Shown: in pieces, positions 36,982 to 45,302 of the stretch | Position numbering within the stretch: position 1 is the stretch's first letter | How the letters are laid out: the number at the start of each line of letters is the position of its first letter | Source: Leptothrix cholodnii SP-6 | Lineage (GTDB): Bacteria; Pseudomonadota; Gammaproteobacteria; Burkholderiales; Burkholderiaceae_C | Length of the DNA stretch: 64,000 nucleotides | Reading direction: 5' to 3' | NCBI RefSeq assembly: GCF_000019785.1 | Contig: NC_010524.1 | Span: 4,080,001 to 4,144,000, forward strand | The notes under the pieces: model-generated | The model's database searches: none | Seen by the model: the letters and a program-made list of their open reading frames with translations, nothing else | What the model was told of the DNA's origin: nothing | Program-made: the position numbers and the translations under genes

Positions 36982-38330
36982 TGTCCGACGACCGTGTGAC
37001 CCTGATCGTGAGCGACCTGCATGTGGGCGGCGGCAGCGCCGACCCGGGCGACGACCACATCTACCAGGGCGGCCAGCTGGTGCGTTTTCTCGACCAGCAG
37101 GCGACGCAGACGCCCGAGGGCCTGCTGGGCCGCATCGAACTGATCTTCAACGGCGACTTCCTGGAGTTCGCGCAGGTCAACACGGCGGCGTATTCGCATC
37201 CGTCGGACCGCCACTGGTGCAGCGAGCGCGAATCGCTCGCCAAGCTCGACACCATCGTCGGCGGCCACCCCGAGATCTTCGCGGCGCTGGCGCGTTTCCA
37301 GGACAGCGGCAACCTCGTCACGATCGCCGCCGGCAACCACGACGTCGACCTCTGCTGGCCGGCGGTGCAGCAGCGCCTGCGCGAGGTGGCCGGCGCCGGC
37401 CTGCGCTTCGAGGTGGGCGCGACCTGGGTCGAGCGCCACGACGGCCGGCTGCAGATCGGCCACGGCCACATGGACGACCCGGCCAACCGCTTCGAGCACT
37501 GGGACGCACCGATCCGCCCGCTCGAAGGCGGCGGCGAACCGCGCCTGGAGATGTGCCCGGGCACGCTGTTCATGGTCAAGTTCGTCAACCGGCTAGAGAG
37601 CCGCTACCCGTTTGCCGACAACCTGCTGCCGGTGACCAAGCTGGCGTCGGTGCTGCTGCGCGACGACAAGGCCGGTCTGGCCTCGGTGGCGTGGACCTTC
37701 GTGAAGTTCGTCAGCGGCACCTCGCCGACCGTGCTGCAGTCGGGCACCACCGACGACATCGGCCTGCGGCTGCTCGAACGCGCGCGCGACGATGCCGGTT
37801 TCCGGGCCGCGGTCGAGGCGGCGCTGGTGCAGGCCGGGCTCACGCAATCGCTGGCGCGCTGGCGCGCCGGGCCGATCGATGCCGACACGCTGGCCGCGGT
37901 GATGCTCGGGCTGCTCGGCCAGGTCGACGAGGCGGCGTGGCAGGCGCTGTTCGAGACCCGCCACGACGGCGTCACGCTCGGCGCCAACGACGACGTGACG
38001 CTGTCGGCGCTGGTGCGTGGCGGCTTCGAGGACGGCAAGAAGAAGCTGCGCACGGCAGCCCAGGACCGCGTCGACGAAACCGGCGCGCGCGTGGTGGTGA
38101 TGGGCCACACCCACCAGGTGGATCAGTTCGACCTCGACGGCGGCGGCGTCTACTTCAACCCCGGCTGCTGGACCCGCTACCTCGAGCTCAAGCCGGGCCA
38201 GAAGGTCACGCTCGACGACCTGCGCGACGAGAGCATCTACCCCTACGCGCTGAACTACGTGCGCGTGGCACCCGGCGCGGATGGCGCGCTGGAGGCCGAG
38301 CTGCGGTGCTTCGAGCGCAGCCCGGCGTGA
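36981..38330 (+). CDS. calcineurin-like metallophosphoesterase coupled to CHAT gene
   Basis: A 449-residue metallophosphoesterase with the metal motifs in order: DLH at residues 12-14, NGD at 57-59, GNHD at 118-121, GHGH near 160 and GHTH near 380. Between the last two lies an insertion of about 200 residues, largely helical, that is not part of the core fold and may bind a partner or substrate. The ATG at 36981 shares one base with the CHAT stop, and its GGAGGT ribosome-binding site lies inside the CHAT coding region, so both proteins are made together. The substrate is unknown; nucleotides, nucleic acid or phosphoproteins are all possible. Confidence 0.85.
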   Translation: MSDDRVTLIVSDLHVGGGSADPGDDHIYQGGQLVRFLDQQATQTPEGLLGRIELIFNGDFLEFAQVNTAAYSHPSDRHWCSERESLAKLDTIVGGHPEIFAALARFQDSGNLVTIAAGNHDVDLCWPAVQQRLREVAGAGLRFEVGATWVERHDGRLQIGHGHMDDPANRFEHWDAPIRPLEGGGEPRLEMCPGTLFMVKFVNRLESRYPFADNLLPVTKLASVLLRDDKAGLASVAWTFVKFVSGTSPTVLQSGTTDDIGLRLLERARDDAGFRAAVEAALVQAGLTQSLARWRAGPIDADTLAAVMLGLLGQVDEAAWQALFETRHDGVTLGANDDVTLSALVRGGFEDGKKKLRTAAQDRVDETGARVVVMGHTHQVDQFDLDGGGVYFNPGCWTRYLELKPGQKVTLDDLRDESIYPYALNYVRVAPGADGALEAELRCFERSPA

Positions 38331-38348
38331 ACCGTCCGCCGTGAGGCG

Positions 38349-40100
38349 TCAGGCCGCCAGCGCCTCGCCGGCCAGCCGGCCGGCGGCGTCGGCGGCGGCG
38401 ATGTGGGCGAACACCAGCGCCGGCCCGATCGTGATGCCGGGGCCCGGGTAGGTGCCGCCCATGATCGAGTTCATGTCGTTGCCGACCGCATAGAGGCCGT
38501 CGATCGGCTGCTGGTTGGCGCCCAGCACGCGGGCCTGCGCATCGGTCACGAGGCCGGCGCTGGCGCCGATGTCGCCCGGGTAGAGCTTGACCGCGTAATA
38601 CGGCGCCTGCTGCAGCGCGCCCAGGTTCGGGTTGATGCCGCCGGCCGCGGCGTCGCCGATGTTGCGCTGGTAGGCGGTGCGGCCGCGCTGGAAGTCGGGA
38701 TCCTCGCCACGCGCGGCGTGCTGGTTGAAGCGCGCCACGGTCTGCGCCAGCGCGGCGGCCGGCACGCCGAGCCGGCCGGCCAGTTCGGCGAGTGTCTGGC
38801 CGCTGACCACGTAGCCGTCCTTCAACGCGCCGGCCAGGCCCATGCCGCCGGGGCGCACCATGCCCAGGCCGTAGGTCTTGAGCGCGCGCGCGTCGGCGAT
38901 CAGGTAGGCCGGGATGCAGGCGCTGCGCGCGTGTTCGGCCAGCATCGCCGCGCCGAAGCGGTGGTACGAGGTCGATTCGTTGACGAAACGCTGCCCCGCC
39001 TGATTGACCACCACCGTGCCGGGCTTGGCCCGGTCGAGCACGAAATGCGGAAACACCGCCGTGCTGCCGTCGGCCCGCCGGCGCACCGACACCGGCGCCC
39101 AGAAGGCGTTCTGCAGGTTCCTGTCGCCGATCTGCGCGCCCGCGCCCAGCGCCAGCGTGATCGCCTCGCCAGTGTGGCCGGGCGCACCGGGCGTGTAGTT
39201 GGCGGCTGCGGGCAGCAGCTGCGCGCGCAGTTGCGGGTGGCGGTTGAAGCCGCCCGACGCCAGCACCACGCCGGCGCGCGCGTGGAGGGCCTGGCGCTGC
39301 CCCTTGTGCATCAGGACGATGCCGGTGACACGCCCGCCCTCGGTGACGAGGCGCTCGACCTGCGCCTCGGTGCGGATCTCGACGCCGCGCTCGACCAGCG
39401 ACTGCAGCAGCCGCGCGCACAGCGCGTTGCCCATCACCAGCCGGGTGCCACGCGGGTGCGTGAGCCGGTCGCGCGCCTGGCGCAGCACCAGCCGGGCGGC
39501 GTGCTTGAACGAGGCCCAGCGTTTCGTCATCGCCAGCAGGTGGTTGACGTCGGTGCGGTCGACCATCATGCCGCCGAGCACGGTGAACTCGGGGATCGGC
39601 GCTCGCAGCAGCGCGAAGTGCGCGCCGAGCTGGCGGCCGTCGAACGGCAACGGCTCCATCGCCCGGCCACGCAGCGTGGCACCGTCGAGATCCGACTCGT
39701 AATCCGGGTGCAGCGCGTAGGGCCGCAGCTTGACGTGCGACTCGCGCTCCAGCGTCGCCAGCGCCTGCGGGCCCTGCCGCAGAAAGGCCTCGCGCAGACG
39801 GCGGTCGGCGTGATCGCCCACGACCTGGTCGAGGTAGGTGGCGGCCTGCGCCACGCTGTCGCGCGCGCCCACCGTGACCGCGTGCGGCGTGTTGGGGATC
39901 CACACCGTGCCGGCCGAAAACGCGGTGGTGCCGCCGACGAACTCGGTGCGCTCGAGCAGCAGCACCTTGAGCCCGCGGATCGCCCCGAACAGCGCCGCCG
40001 CCATGCCCGCGCCCCCGGCGCCGATGACGATCAGATCGTGGGTCGCGCCCGCATCGGCAACGATCGAACGGGCGGGAGACGGGGTCGTGTCGGTGTGCAT
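38349..40100 (-). CDS. KstD-like FAD-dependent dehydrogenase
   Basis: A 583-residue flavoprotein of the fumarate reductase / 3-ketosteroid-1-dehydrogenase superfamily. The FAD motif DLIVIGAGGAGMAAALFGA is near residue 22, followed by LLLERTEFVGGTTAFSAG; the C-terminus holds GLYAVGNDMNSIMGGTYPGPGITIGPALVFA. Such enzymes desaturate cyclic ketones. With an IclR regulator and hydroaromatic-acid genes beside it, the substrate is more likely an alicyclic keto acid than a steroid; 4-oxocyclohexanecarboxylate desaturases have this fold. That is inference. The ATG at 40100 is the only good start. Genes on the far side are convergent, so it may form a unit with iclR. Confidence 0.78.
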   Translation of the reverse strand: MHTDTTPSPARSIVADAGATHDLIVIGAGGAGMAAALFGAIRGLKVLLLERTEFVGGTTAFSAGTVWIPNTPHAVTVGARDSVAQAATYLDQVVGDHADRRLREAFLRQGPQALATLERESHVKLRPYALHPDYESDLDGATLRGRAMEPLPFDGRQLGAHFALLRAPIPEFTVLGGMMVDRTDVNHLLAMTKRWASFKHAARLVLRQARDRLTHPRGTRLVMGNALCARLLQSLVERGVEIRTEAQVERLVTEGGRVTGIVLMHKGQRQALHARAGVVLASGGFNRHPQLRAQLLPAAANYTPGAPGHTGEAITLALGAGAQIGDRNLQNAFWAPVSVRRRADGSTAVFPHFVLDRAKPGTVVVNQAGQRFVNESTSYHRFGAAMLAEHARSACIPAYLIADARALKTYGLGMVRPGGMGLAGALKDGYVVSGQTLAELAGRLGVPAAALAQTVARFNQHAARGEDPDFQRGRTAYQRNIGDAAAGGINPNLGALQQAPYYAVKLYPGDIGASAGLVTDAQARVLGANQQPIDGLYAVGNDMNSIMGGTYPGPGITIGPALVFAHIAAADAAGRLAGEALAA

Positions 40101-40210
40101 GAGGGCAGTTTATCGAACTGCGGTCAGTTTTGGAACTTAATTCCACTTTTTGAGATCACCGACCAATCCGCAACGAAGCGCCCGTCACGCGCAGTGCTCA
40201 AAAAACCGCC

Positions 40211-40279
40211 GGGCCGCCCCAAGGTTTTTTGCTCCCCCTCGGGGGGGCGGTCGCCGCAACGCGGCGGCCTTGGGGGCCT
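40211..40279. repeat. GC-rich palindromic element, iclR 3' end
   Basis: The outer arms GGGCCGCCCCAAGG and CGGCCTTGGGGGCC are near-complementary and enclose a C-run/G-run hairpin around 40234-40249 and a GCCGC/GCGGC hairpin. The element directly abuts the iclR stop. A close copy in the same orientation lies inside the ligB coding sequence at 54101-54163, and a diverged one in the boxC-boxB gap. Confidence 0.7.
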
Positions 40280-41042
40280 AAATCACCTGCCGCAGCGCCT
40301 GCGCGGTCTCCTGCAACAAGGGCAGCAGGCGGGCGATGGTGTCCTCGCGGCTCTGGTTCTGCATCGGCATGGTGGCGCCGATGGCGCCGCGGCAGACGCC
40401 CTTGCGGTCCTTCACCGCCAGCGCCATGCCGCGCAGGCCGATCTCGAGCTGCTGCTCGGTGACCCAGTACCCGAGCCGGCGCGCGCCGATCACGTCGGCG
40501 CGAAACACCGCCGCGTCGGTCACGGTGTTGGGCGCGAAGGCGGCAAAGTGGTGGTCGGCGATCCAGCGGTCGAGCGCCTCGTCGGGGTAGGTGGCCAGGA
40601 TCACGGTCGACGGCGTGACCACGTGCGCCGGCACCCGCGCCCCGGCGTGGAAGCCGATCGAGATCACCCGCGGGCTGACGCTGCGCGCCAGGTAGACGAT
40701 CTCGTGGCCGTCGAGCACGCTGAAGTTGACGGTCTCGCCGCACGACTGCGACAGGCGCTGGATGAAAGGCTGCACCAGCCGTGGCAGGCGCGCGGCGCCG
40801 AGGTAGCTCTGGCCCAGCCGCAGCACCTTGGGCAGCAGCCAGAAATGCTTGCCGTCGCTGTCGGCATAGCCGTAATGCACCAGGCTCAGCAGGTAGCGGC
40901 GCGCCGCGGTGCGGGTCAGGCCGGCCCGCTCGGCGGCCTCGCTCGGGCTCAGGCGCGGGTGGTCGTCGTCGAAGGACTCGATCACGCGCAGGCCCTTGCC
41001 GAGGCCTTCGATGATGTCTTTGCGGTCGATCGGCGTGTCCAT
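40278..41042 (-). CDS. IclR-family transcriptional regulator
   Basis: A 254-residue IclR regulator with an N-terminal winged helix-turn-helix (about residues 10-70, LSPSEAAERAGLTRTAARRYLLSL) and a C-terminal ligand-binding domain (about 80-250). The closest well-known types are PcaR/PcaU/PobR, which respond to protocatechuate-pathway compounds. The ATG at 41042 is chosen for the GAGG ahead of it and standard family length; the longer frame from 41114 would run through the intergenic operator. It is divergent from the shikimate-dehydrogenase homologue, and the 12-bp inverted repeat between them is its likely site. The stop codon abuts a palindromic repeat. Confidence 0.88.
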   Translation of the reverse strand: MDTPIDRKDIIEGLGKGLRVIESFDDDHPRLSPSEAAERAGLTRTAARRYLLSLVHYGYADSDGKHFWLLPKVLRLGQSYLGAARLPRLVQPFIQRLSQSCGETVNFSVLDGHEIVYLARSVSPRVISIGFHAGARVPAHVVTPSTVILATYPDEALDRWIADHHFAAFAPNTVTDAAVFRADVIGARRLGYWVTEQQLEIGLRGMALAVKDRKGVCRGAIGATMPMQNQSREDTIARLLPLLQETAQALRQVI

Positions 41043-41125
41043 GCAAGGCCTCGGGCGAAGGGTGGGCGGGTGGCTCGGGACTAACCCGCGAAGCGAGCGA
41101 TCATCGCTCATCATGCGCGACTATC

Positions 41126-41157
41126 GCGCAAACAAGGGTCGACAACCTTGTTTGCGC
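41126..41157. promoter_or_regulatory. 12-bp inverted repeat, likely IclR operator
   Basis: GCGCAAACAAGG (41126-41137) and CCTTGTTTGCGC (41146-41157) are perfect complements 8 bp apart, between the divergent iclR and shikimate-dehydrogenase-like genes. Size and position are right for a regulator dimer or tetramer site. Confidence 0.65.
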
Positions 41158-41203
41158 CCCTCGGCCTGCCTATTGTTCGGCCCATCGCAGCCCGGCCCAC
41201 GCC

Positions 41204-42097
41204 ATGCACATCTCCGGCACCACCCGTGTTTTCCTCATCCTCGGCGACCCCGTGGCCCAGGTGCGTGCGCCCGAGGTCTTCAACGCGCTGTTCGCGCAGC
41301 ACGGCGTCGACGCGGTGCTGGTGCCGGTGCACGTCGCCAGCGCCGACGTGGCCGCCTTCGTGCGCAGCAGCTTCAAGGCCCGCAACATCGACGGCCTGTG
41401 GGTAACGATCCCGCACAAGACCACGCTCGCGGGCGTGCTCGACCATTGCGACCTCAGCGGCAGCACCGCCGAGGCGGTCAACGCGGTGCGGCGCAATGCC
41501 GACGGCAGCGTCGAAGGCGCGCTGTTCGACGGCATCGGCTTCGCCAAGTCGCTCGACCATTTCGGCATCGCCTGCCGCGGCGCGCGGGTGCTGATCGTCG
41601 GCGCGGGCGGTGCGGGCGTGGCGATCGCCACCGCGCTGGTGCAGCGAGCGCTGGCCGAACTGGCGATCTTCGACACCGACCCGGCGCGCAGCACCGCTGC
41701 CGCCGAGCGCCTGCGCAGCGTCAGCGGCGTGCCGATCAGCACGCCGCACAGCGCCGACCCGGCCGGCCACGACATCGTCATCAACGCCACGCCGCTGGGC
41801 CTCGACGACAGCGACCCGCTGCCCTTCGACGTGCGGCGCCTCGACGGCAACGCCGCGGTGCTCGACATCCTGATGAAGAACCAGCCCACGCCGCTGCTGC
41901 GCGCCTGCGCGGCGCGCGGCATCACCGCGCACCCGGGCTACGAAATGATGATCCAGCAGGTGCCCGAGTACCTGCGCTTCTTCGGCCTCGACGAACTGGC
42001 GCGCACGGTGCAGGCCGACCTCGCGCCGGTGCGCGCCCTGATGAGCGACGGCGACGAAAAGATCGCCACCCCGACGCCCCTCGCGAACGCGGCCTGA
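41204..42097 (+). CDS. aroE: shikimate/quinate dehydrogenase homologue
   Basis: A 297-residue member of the shikimate dehydrogenase family. Catalytic Lys72 (VTIPHK), Asn93 (AVNAV) and Asp109 (LFDGIGF) are present, as is a Rossmann motif VLIVGAGGAGVAIA near residue 130. The serine pair of the usual N-terminal shikimate-carboxylate site is missing: where AroE has S-x-S, this protein reads QVRAPEVFN (residues 19-27). That and its location with an IclR regulator, a transporter and dehydroshikimate dehydratase genes point to a catabolic enzyme, perhaps shikimate or quinate to the 3-dehydro acid or a relative, rather than the biosynthetic AroE. Confidence 0.82.
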   Translation: MHISGTTRVFLILGDPVAQVRAPEVFNALFAQHGVDAVLVPVHVASADVAAFVRSSFKARNIDGLWVTIPHKTTLAGVLDHCDLSGSTAEAVNAVRRNADGSVEGALFDGIGFAKSLDHFGIACRGARVLIVGAGGAGVAIATALVQRALAELAIFDTDPARSTAAAERLRSVSGVPISTPHSADPAGHDIVINATPLGLDDSDPLPFDVRRLDGNAAVLDILMKNQPTPLLRACAARGITAHPGYEMMIQQVPEYLRFFGLDELARTVQADLAPVRALMSDGDEKIATPTPLANAA

Positions 42098-42163
42098 GCC
42101 GCTCGCAGCCCACCCGTTTCAACCCGCCGGCGCGACGCGCCTCTCACACAGAAGGAGACCCGC

Positions 42164-43315
42164 ATGAACTTCCCACGTCGCCACATCAGCCTGGCTGTTG
42201 CCGCACTCGCACTCGCCACCGGCGGCCTCGCGCAGGCGCAGAGCACGATCAAGATCGCCGGCCTCTACGAGCTGTCGGGCGCAGGCGCCAGCGCGGGCAC
42301 CAACTTCAAGAACGGCGTCGACATGGCGATCAAGGAGATCAACGCCGCCGGTGGCATCCTGGGCAAGAAGATCGAGCACGGCATCAGCGACACGCAGTCC
42401 AACCCCGGCGTCGCCAAGGGCCTGGCCGCCAAGGCGATCGACGACGACGCGTTCGCGGTGTTCGGTCCGGTGTTCTCGGGCTCGATCATGGTCAGCATGG
42501 CCGAGACCCAGCGCGCCGAGGTGCCCAACTTCACCGGCGGCGAGGCCGCTGCGATCACGCAGAAGGGCAACCCGTACATCTTCCGCACCAGCTTCACGCA
42601 GACCACCGCGATGCCCAAGGTGGCGCGCTACATCGCCCAGGGCCTGAAGGCCAAGACGGTGGCGGTGCTGTTCGTCAACAACGACTTCGGCAAGGGCGGC
42701 CGTGACGCCATCACCAAGGCCCTCGAGGCCCAAGGCGTGAAGGTGGTGGCCGACATCTCGACCGACAGCGGCCAGATCGACTTCTCGGCCCCGGTGCTGA
42801 AAGCCAAGCAGGCCAACGCCGACGCGCTGTTCGTCTACACCAATGAAGAAGAGTCGGCGCGCGCGCTGCGCGAGCTGCGCAAGCAGGGCTACAACAAGCC
42901 GATTGTCGGCGAGACCACGCTGACCGGCCAGAAGGTGATCGAGCTCGCCGGTGACGCCGCCAACGGCGCCATCGCCCACGTCGGCCTGACGATCGACGCG
43001 CCGAACCCGCTGATGCTCAAGTTCAAGGCCAAGTTCTACCAGGACTACAAGTACTTCTCCGATCACAACGGCATCAAGGGCTACACCGGCGTGTACATCA
43101 TGAAGGCGGCGATCGAGAAGGCCGGCAAGCTCGACCGCAAGGCGGTGGCCAGCGCGCTGCACGGCCTGAAGATCTCGGCGGCCAAGAACCCGGGCGTGAT
43201 CATGGACGTGAGCGTCGACAACAACGGCGACCTCGACCGCGAGAGCTTCCTGGTCGAGGTCAAGGACGGCAAGCAGGTCGTCAAGGAAACGCTGCCGGCG
43301 CTGGGCGCCAAGTAA
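42164..43315 (+). CDS. livK: Liv-type ABC transporter substrate-binding protein
   Basis: A 383-residue periplasmic binding protein of the Leu/Ile/Val type (periplasmic binding fold type I). Residues 1-25 are a signal peptide ending AQA-Q. The family blocks IKIAGLYELSGAGASAGTNFKNGVDMAIKEIN (in part) and FGPVFSGSIMVSMAE are seen. GAAGGAG precedes the ATG. It opens a five-gene ABC operon placed between a shikimate-dehydrogenase homologue and dehydroshikimate dehydratase, so a hydroaromatic or aromatic acid is a more likely ligand than an amino acid. This is inferred from context only. Confidence 0.88.
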   Translation: MNFPRRHISLAVAALALATGGLAQAQSTIKIAGLYELSGAGASAGTNFKNGVDMAIKEINAAGGILGKKIEHGISDTQSNPGVAKGLAAKAIDDDAFAVFGPVFSGSIMVSMAETQRAEVPNFTGGEAAAITQKGNPYIFRTSFTQTTAMPKVARYIAQGLKAKTVAVLFVNNDFGKGGRDAITKALEAQGVKVVADISTDSGQIDFSAPVLKAKQANADALFVYTNEEESARALRELRKQGYNKPIVGETTLTGQKVIELAGDAANGAIAHVGLTIDAPNPLMLKFKAKFYQDYKYFSDHNGIKGYTGVYIMKAAIEKAGKLDRKAVASALHGLKISAAKNPGVIMDVSVDNNGDLDRESFLVEVKDGKQVVKETLPALGAK

Positions 43316-43368
43316 GGCCCGAGACGCGCCGAGCCGCGCACCGCGCGCTGCTGATCCGGCGCGTTTTT

Positions 43369-43389
43369 CCTCCCCCGAGCCGGGGGAGG
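43369..43389 (+). terminator. hairpin between livK and livH, likely attenuator
   Basis: CCTCCCCCG and CGGGGGAGG form a perfect 9-bp stem with a 3-nt loop. A weaker GC hairpin with five T residues sits just upstream. Such a hairpin after a binding-protein gene usually lowers permease expression relative to the binding protein. Confidence 0.6.
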
Positions 43390-43412
43390 CGATCCAACCC
43401 GAGGGGTCACCG

Positions 43413-44288
43413 ATGACCGATTTCCTGCAGCTGCTGTTCTCCGGTGTCGCCACCGGCAGCATCTACGCGCTGGCCGCACTGGGCTTCACTCTGCTGTGGC
43501 AAGCCAGCGGCACCATCAACTTCGCCCAGGGCGAGTTCGTGATGCTGCCCGCCTTCATCATGCTGGGCTTCGCCGCGATGGGCCTGCCGCTGCTGGCCGC
43601 CTTTGCCGCGACCTGCTTCGTGTCGGTGTTCGTGCTCGGCTGGGCCTTCAAGCGCGGCATCGCCGACCCGCTGCTCAAGTTCGGCCTGATGCCGATCGTG
43701 GTGGCCACCATCGGCCTGGCGATCGCGATGCGCAACGGCATCCGCGCCGGCTACAGCGCCGAGGCCCACCCGTTCCCGAGCCTGTTCGCCGACAAGCTGT
43801 TCAACATCGGTGGCGTCACGATCACGCTGGCCGACGTCGGCACGCTGGCCTTCGCGCTGCTGCTGGTGCTGGCCACGCAGGCCTTCCTGAACAAGACCGT
43901 CACCGGCCGCGCGATGCAGGCCGTGGCGCAGAACACCGAGAGCGCCACGGTGCTGGGCATCAACGTGCCGCGCATGGTGTTCTACACCTTCGCGATCAAC
44001 GCGCTGCTGGCCTGCGCGGCCGCGCTGCTGGTCACGCCGACGTACCTGGCCAAGTTCGACATGGGCGAGGGCCTGGGCAACAAGGCCTTCTTCGCCGCCA
44101 TCATCGGCGGCTTCAACAACAGCCGCGGCGCGCTGCTGGGTGGCGTCATCGTCGGCGTGGCCGAGAACCTGGCCGCAGCCTACATCTCGCCGGCCTACAA
44201 GGACGCGGTGGCGCTGGTGCTGTTCATGGTCGTGATCCTGTTCAAGCCGCAAGGTTTGCTGGGAACCAAAGAGATGCGGAAAGTCTGA
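43413..44288 (+). CDS. livH: branched-chain-type ABC transporter permease LivH
   Basis: A 291-residue inner-membrane permease with about eight hydrophobic segments. The LivH hallmarks SGVATGSIYALAALGFTLLWQASGTINFAQGEF (in part) at the N-terminus and the cytoplasmic loop TGRAMQAVAQNTESATVLGIN, which contacts the ATPase, are present, as is the closing VVILFKPQGLLG. It is the first of two permeases and lies 21 bp ahead of livM. Cargo as for the binding protein. Confidence 0.92.
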   Translation: MTDFLQLLFSGVATGSIYALAALGFTLLWQASGTINFAQGEFVMLPAFIMLGFAAMGLPLLAAFAATCFVSVFVLGWAFKRGIADPLLKFGLMPIVVATIGLAIAMRNGIRAGYSAEAHPFPSLFADKLFNIGGVTITLADVGTLAFALLLVLATQAFLNKTVTGRAMQAVAQNTESATVLGINVPRMVFYTFAINALLACAAALLVTPTYLAKFDMGEGLGNKAFFAAIIGGFNNSRGALLGGVIVGVAENLAAAYISPAYKDAVALVLFMVVILFKPQGLLGTKEMRKV

Positions 44289-44309
44289 GGCCCGAGCCGG
44301 AGAACCCCC

Positions 44310-45302
44310 ATGAAGACACTCCACAAGATCGGCCTGCTGGCCATCCTCGCGCTGCTGCTGGGCGCGCCGCCGATGCTCAAGAGCTACGGCGTCTACCTGT
44401 TCACCTACTGGGTGGTGTTCATCATCGCCACCATGGGCCTGAACCTGACGATCGGCTACGCCGGCCAGAAATCGCTCGGCCACGCCGCCTTCTTCGGCAT
44501 CGGCGCCTACACGGTGGCGATCCTGATGCAGGCCGGCATCAGCTTCTGGATCGGCCTGCCGGTGGCGATGCTCGGCTGCTTCGTGATCGGCCTGATCGTC
44601 GGCTTCCCGGCGCTGCGGGTGCAGACCATCTACCTGGCGTTCGCGACGCTCGGCTTCAACACCGCCGTCTGGCTGGTGATGCGCAACGAGGAGTGGCTGA
44701 CCGGCGGCACCTTCGGCATCAACAACATCGCGCGGCCGAGCCTGTTCGGCATCAGCCTCGACGGCAACCTGGCGTACTACTACTTCGTGCTGGCGGTGGC
44801 CGTCATCCTCGGCGCACTGCTGTTCGGCCTGCTGCGATCGCCGTGGGGCAAGGCCTTCACCGCCTTGCGCGACAACCCGATCCGCGCCGAGAGCCTGGGC
44901 ATCAACGTGCAGAACTACACCCTGCTGGCGTTCGCGATCGGTGCGGTCTATGCCGGTGTGGCCGGTGCGCTGTTCGCCAGCCTGGTGCAGTTCATCGATC
45001 CGGCGCCGTTCACCGTGGGCGCCTCGATCATGATGTACCTGATGGTGGTGCTGGGCGGCCTGGGCTACTTCTTCGGCCCGGTGCTGGGCGCGGCGGTCGG
45101 CGTGCTGCTGCCCGAATGGATGCGCGACCTGAAGGACTGGTACCTGTTCGCCTTCGGCAGCGTGGTGATCCTGCTGATGCTGTGGCTGCCCGACGGGCTG
45201 CTCTCCATCCCCGACCGCATCCGCGCCCGCCGACTCTCGCGCGAGGCCTCGGCCGCACGCGCCGCTGCCGCCGCCACGGCGGTCGAAGGAACTCAGCCAT
45301 GA
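44310..45302 (+). CDS. livM: branched-chain-type ABC transporter permease LivM
   Basis: A 330-residue permease, partner of LivH. Typical LivM features are GLNLTIGYAGQKSLGHAAFFGIGAY (in part), the ATPase-contact loop SPWGKAFTALRDNPIRAESLGIN (in part), and GGLGYFFGPVLGAAV near the C-terminus. It ends in an Ala/Arg-rich cytoplasmic tail of about 25 residues. The stop overlaps the livG start (ATGA). No irregularity is seen. Confidence 0.92.
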   Translation: MKTLHKIGLLAILALLLGAPPMLKSYGVYLFTYWVVFIIATMGLNLTIGYAGQKSLGHAAFFGIGAYTVAILMQAGISFWIGLPVAMLGCFVIGLIVGFPALRVQTIYLAFATLGFNTAVWLVMRNEEWLTGGTFGINNIARPSLFGISLDGNLAYYYFVLAVAVILGALLFGLLRSPWGKAFTALRDNPIRAESLGINVQNYTLLAFAIGAVYAGVAGALFASLVQFIDPAPFTVGASIMMYLMVVLGGLGYFFGPVLGAAVGVLLPEWMRDLKDWYLFAFGSVVILLMLWLPDGLLSIPDRIRARRLSREASAARAAAAATAVEGTQP

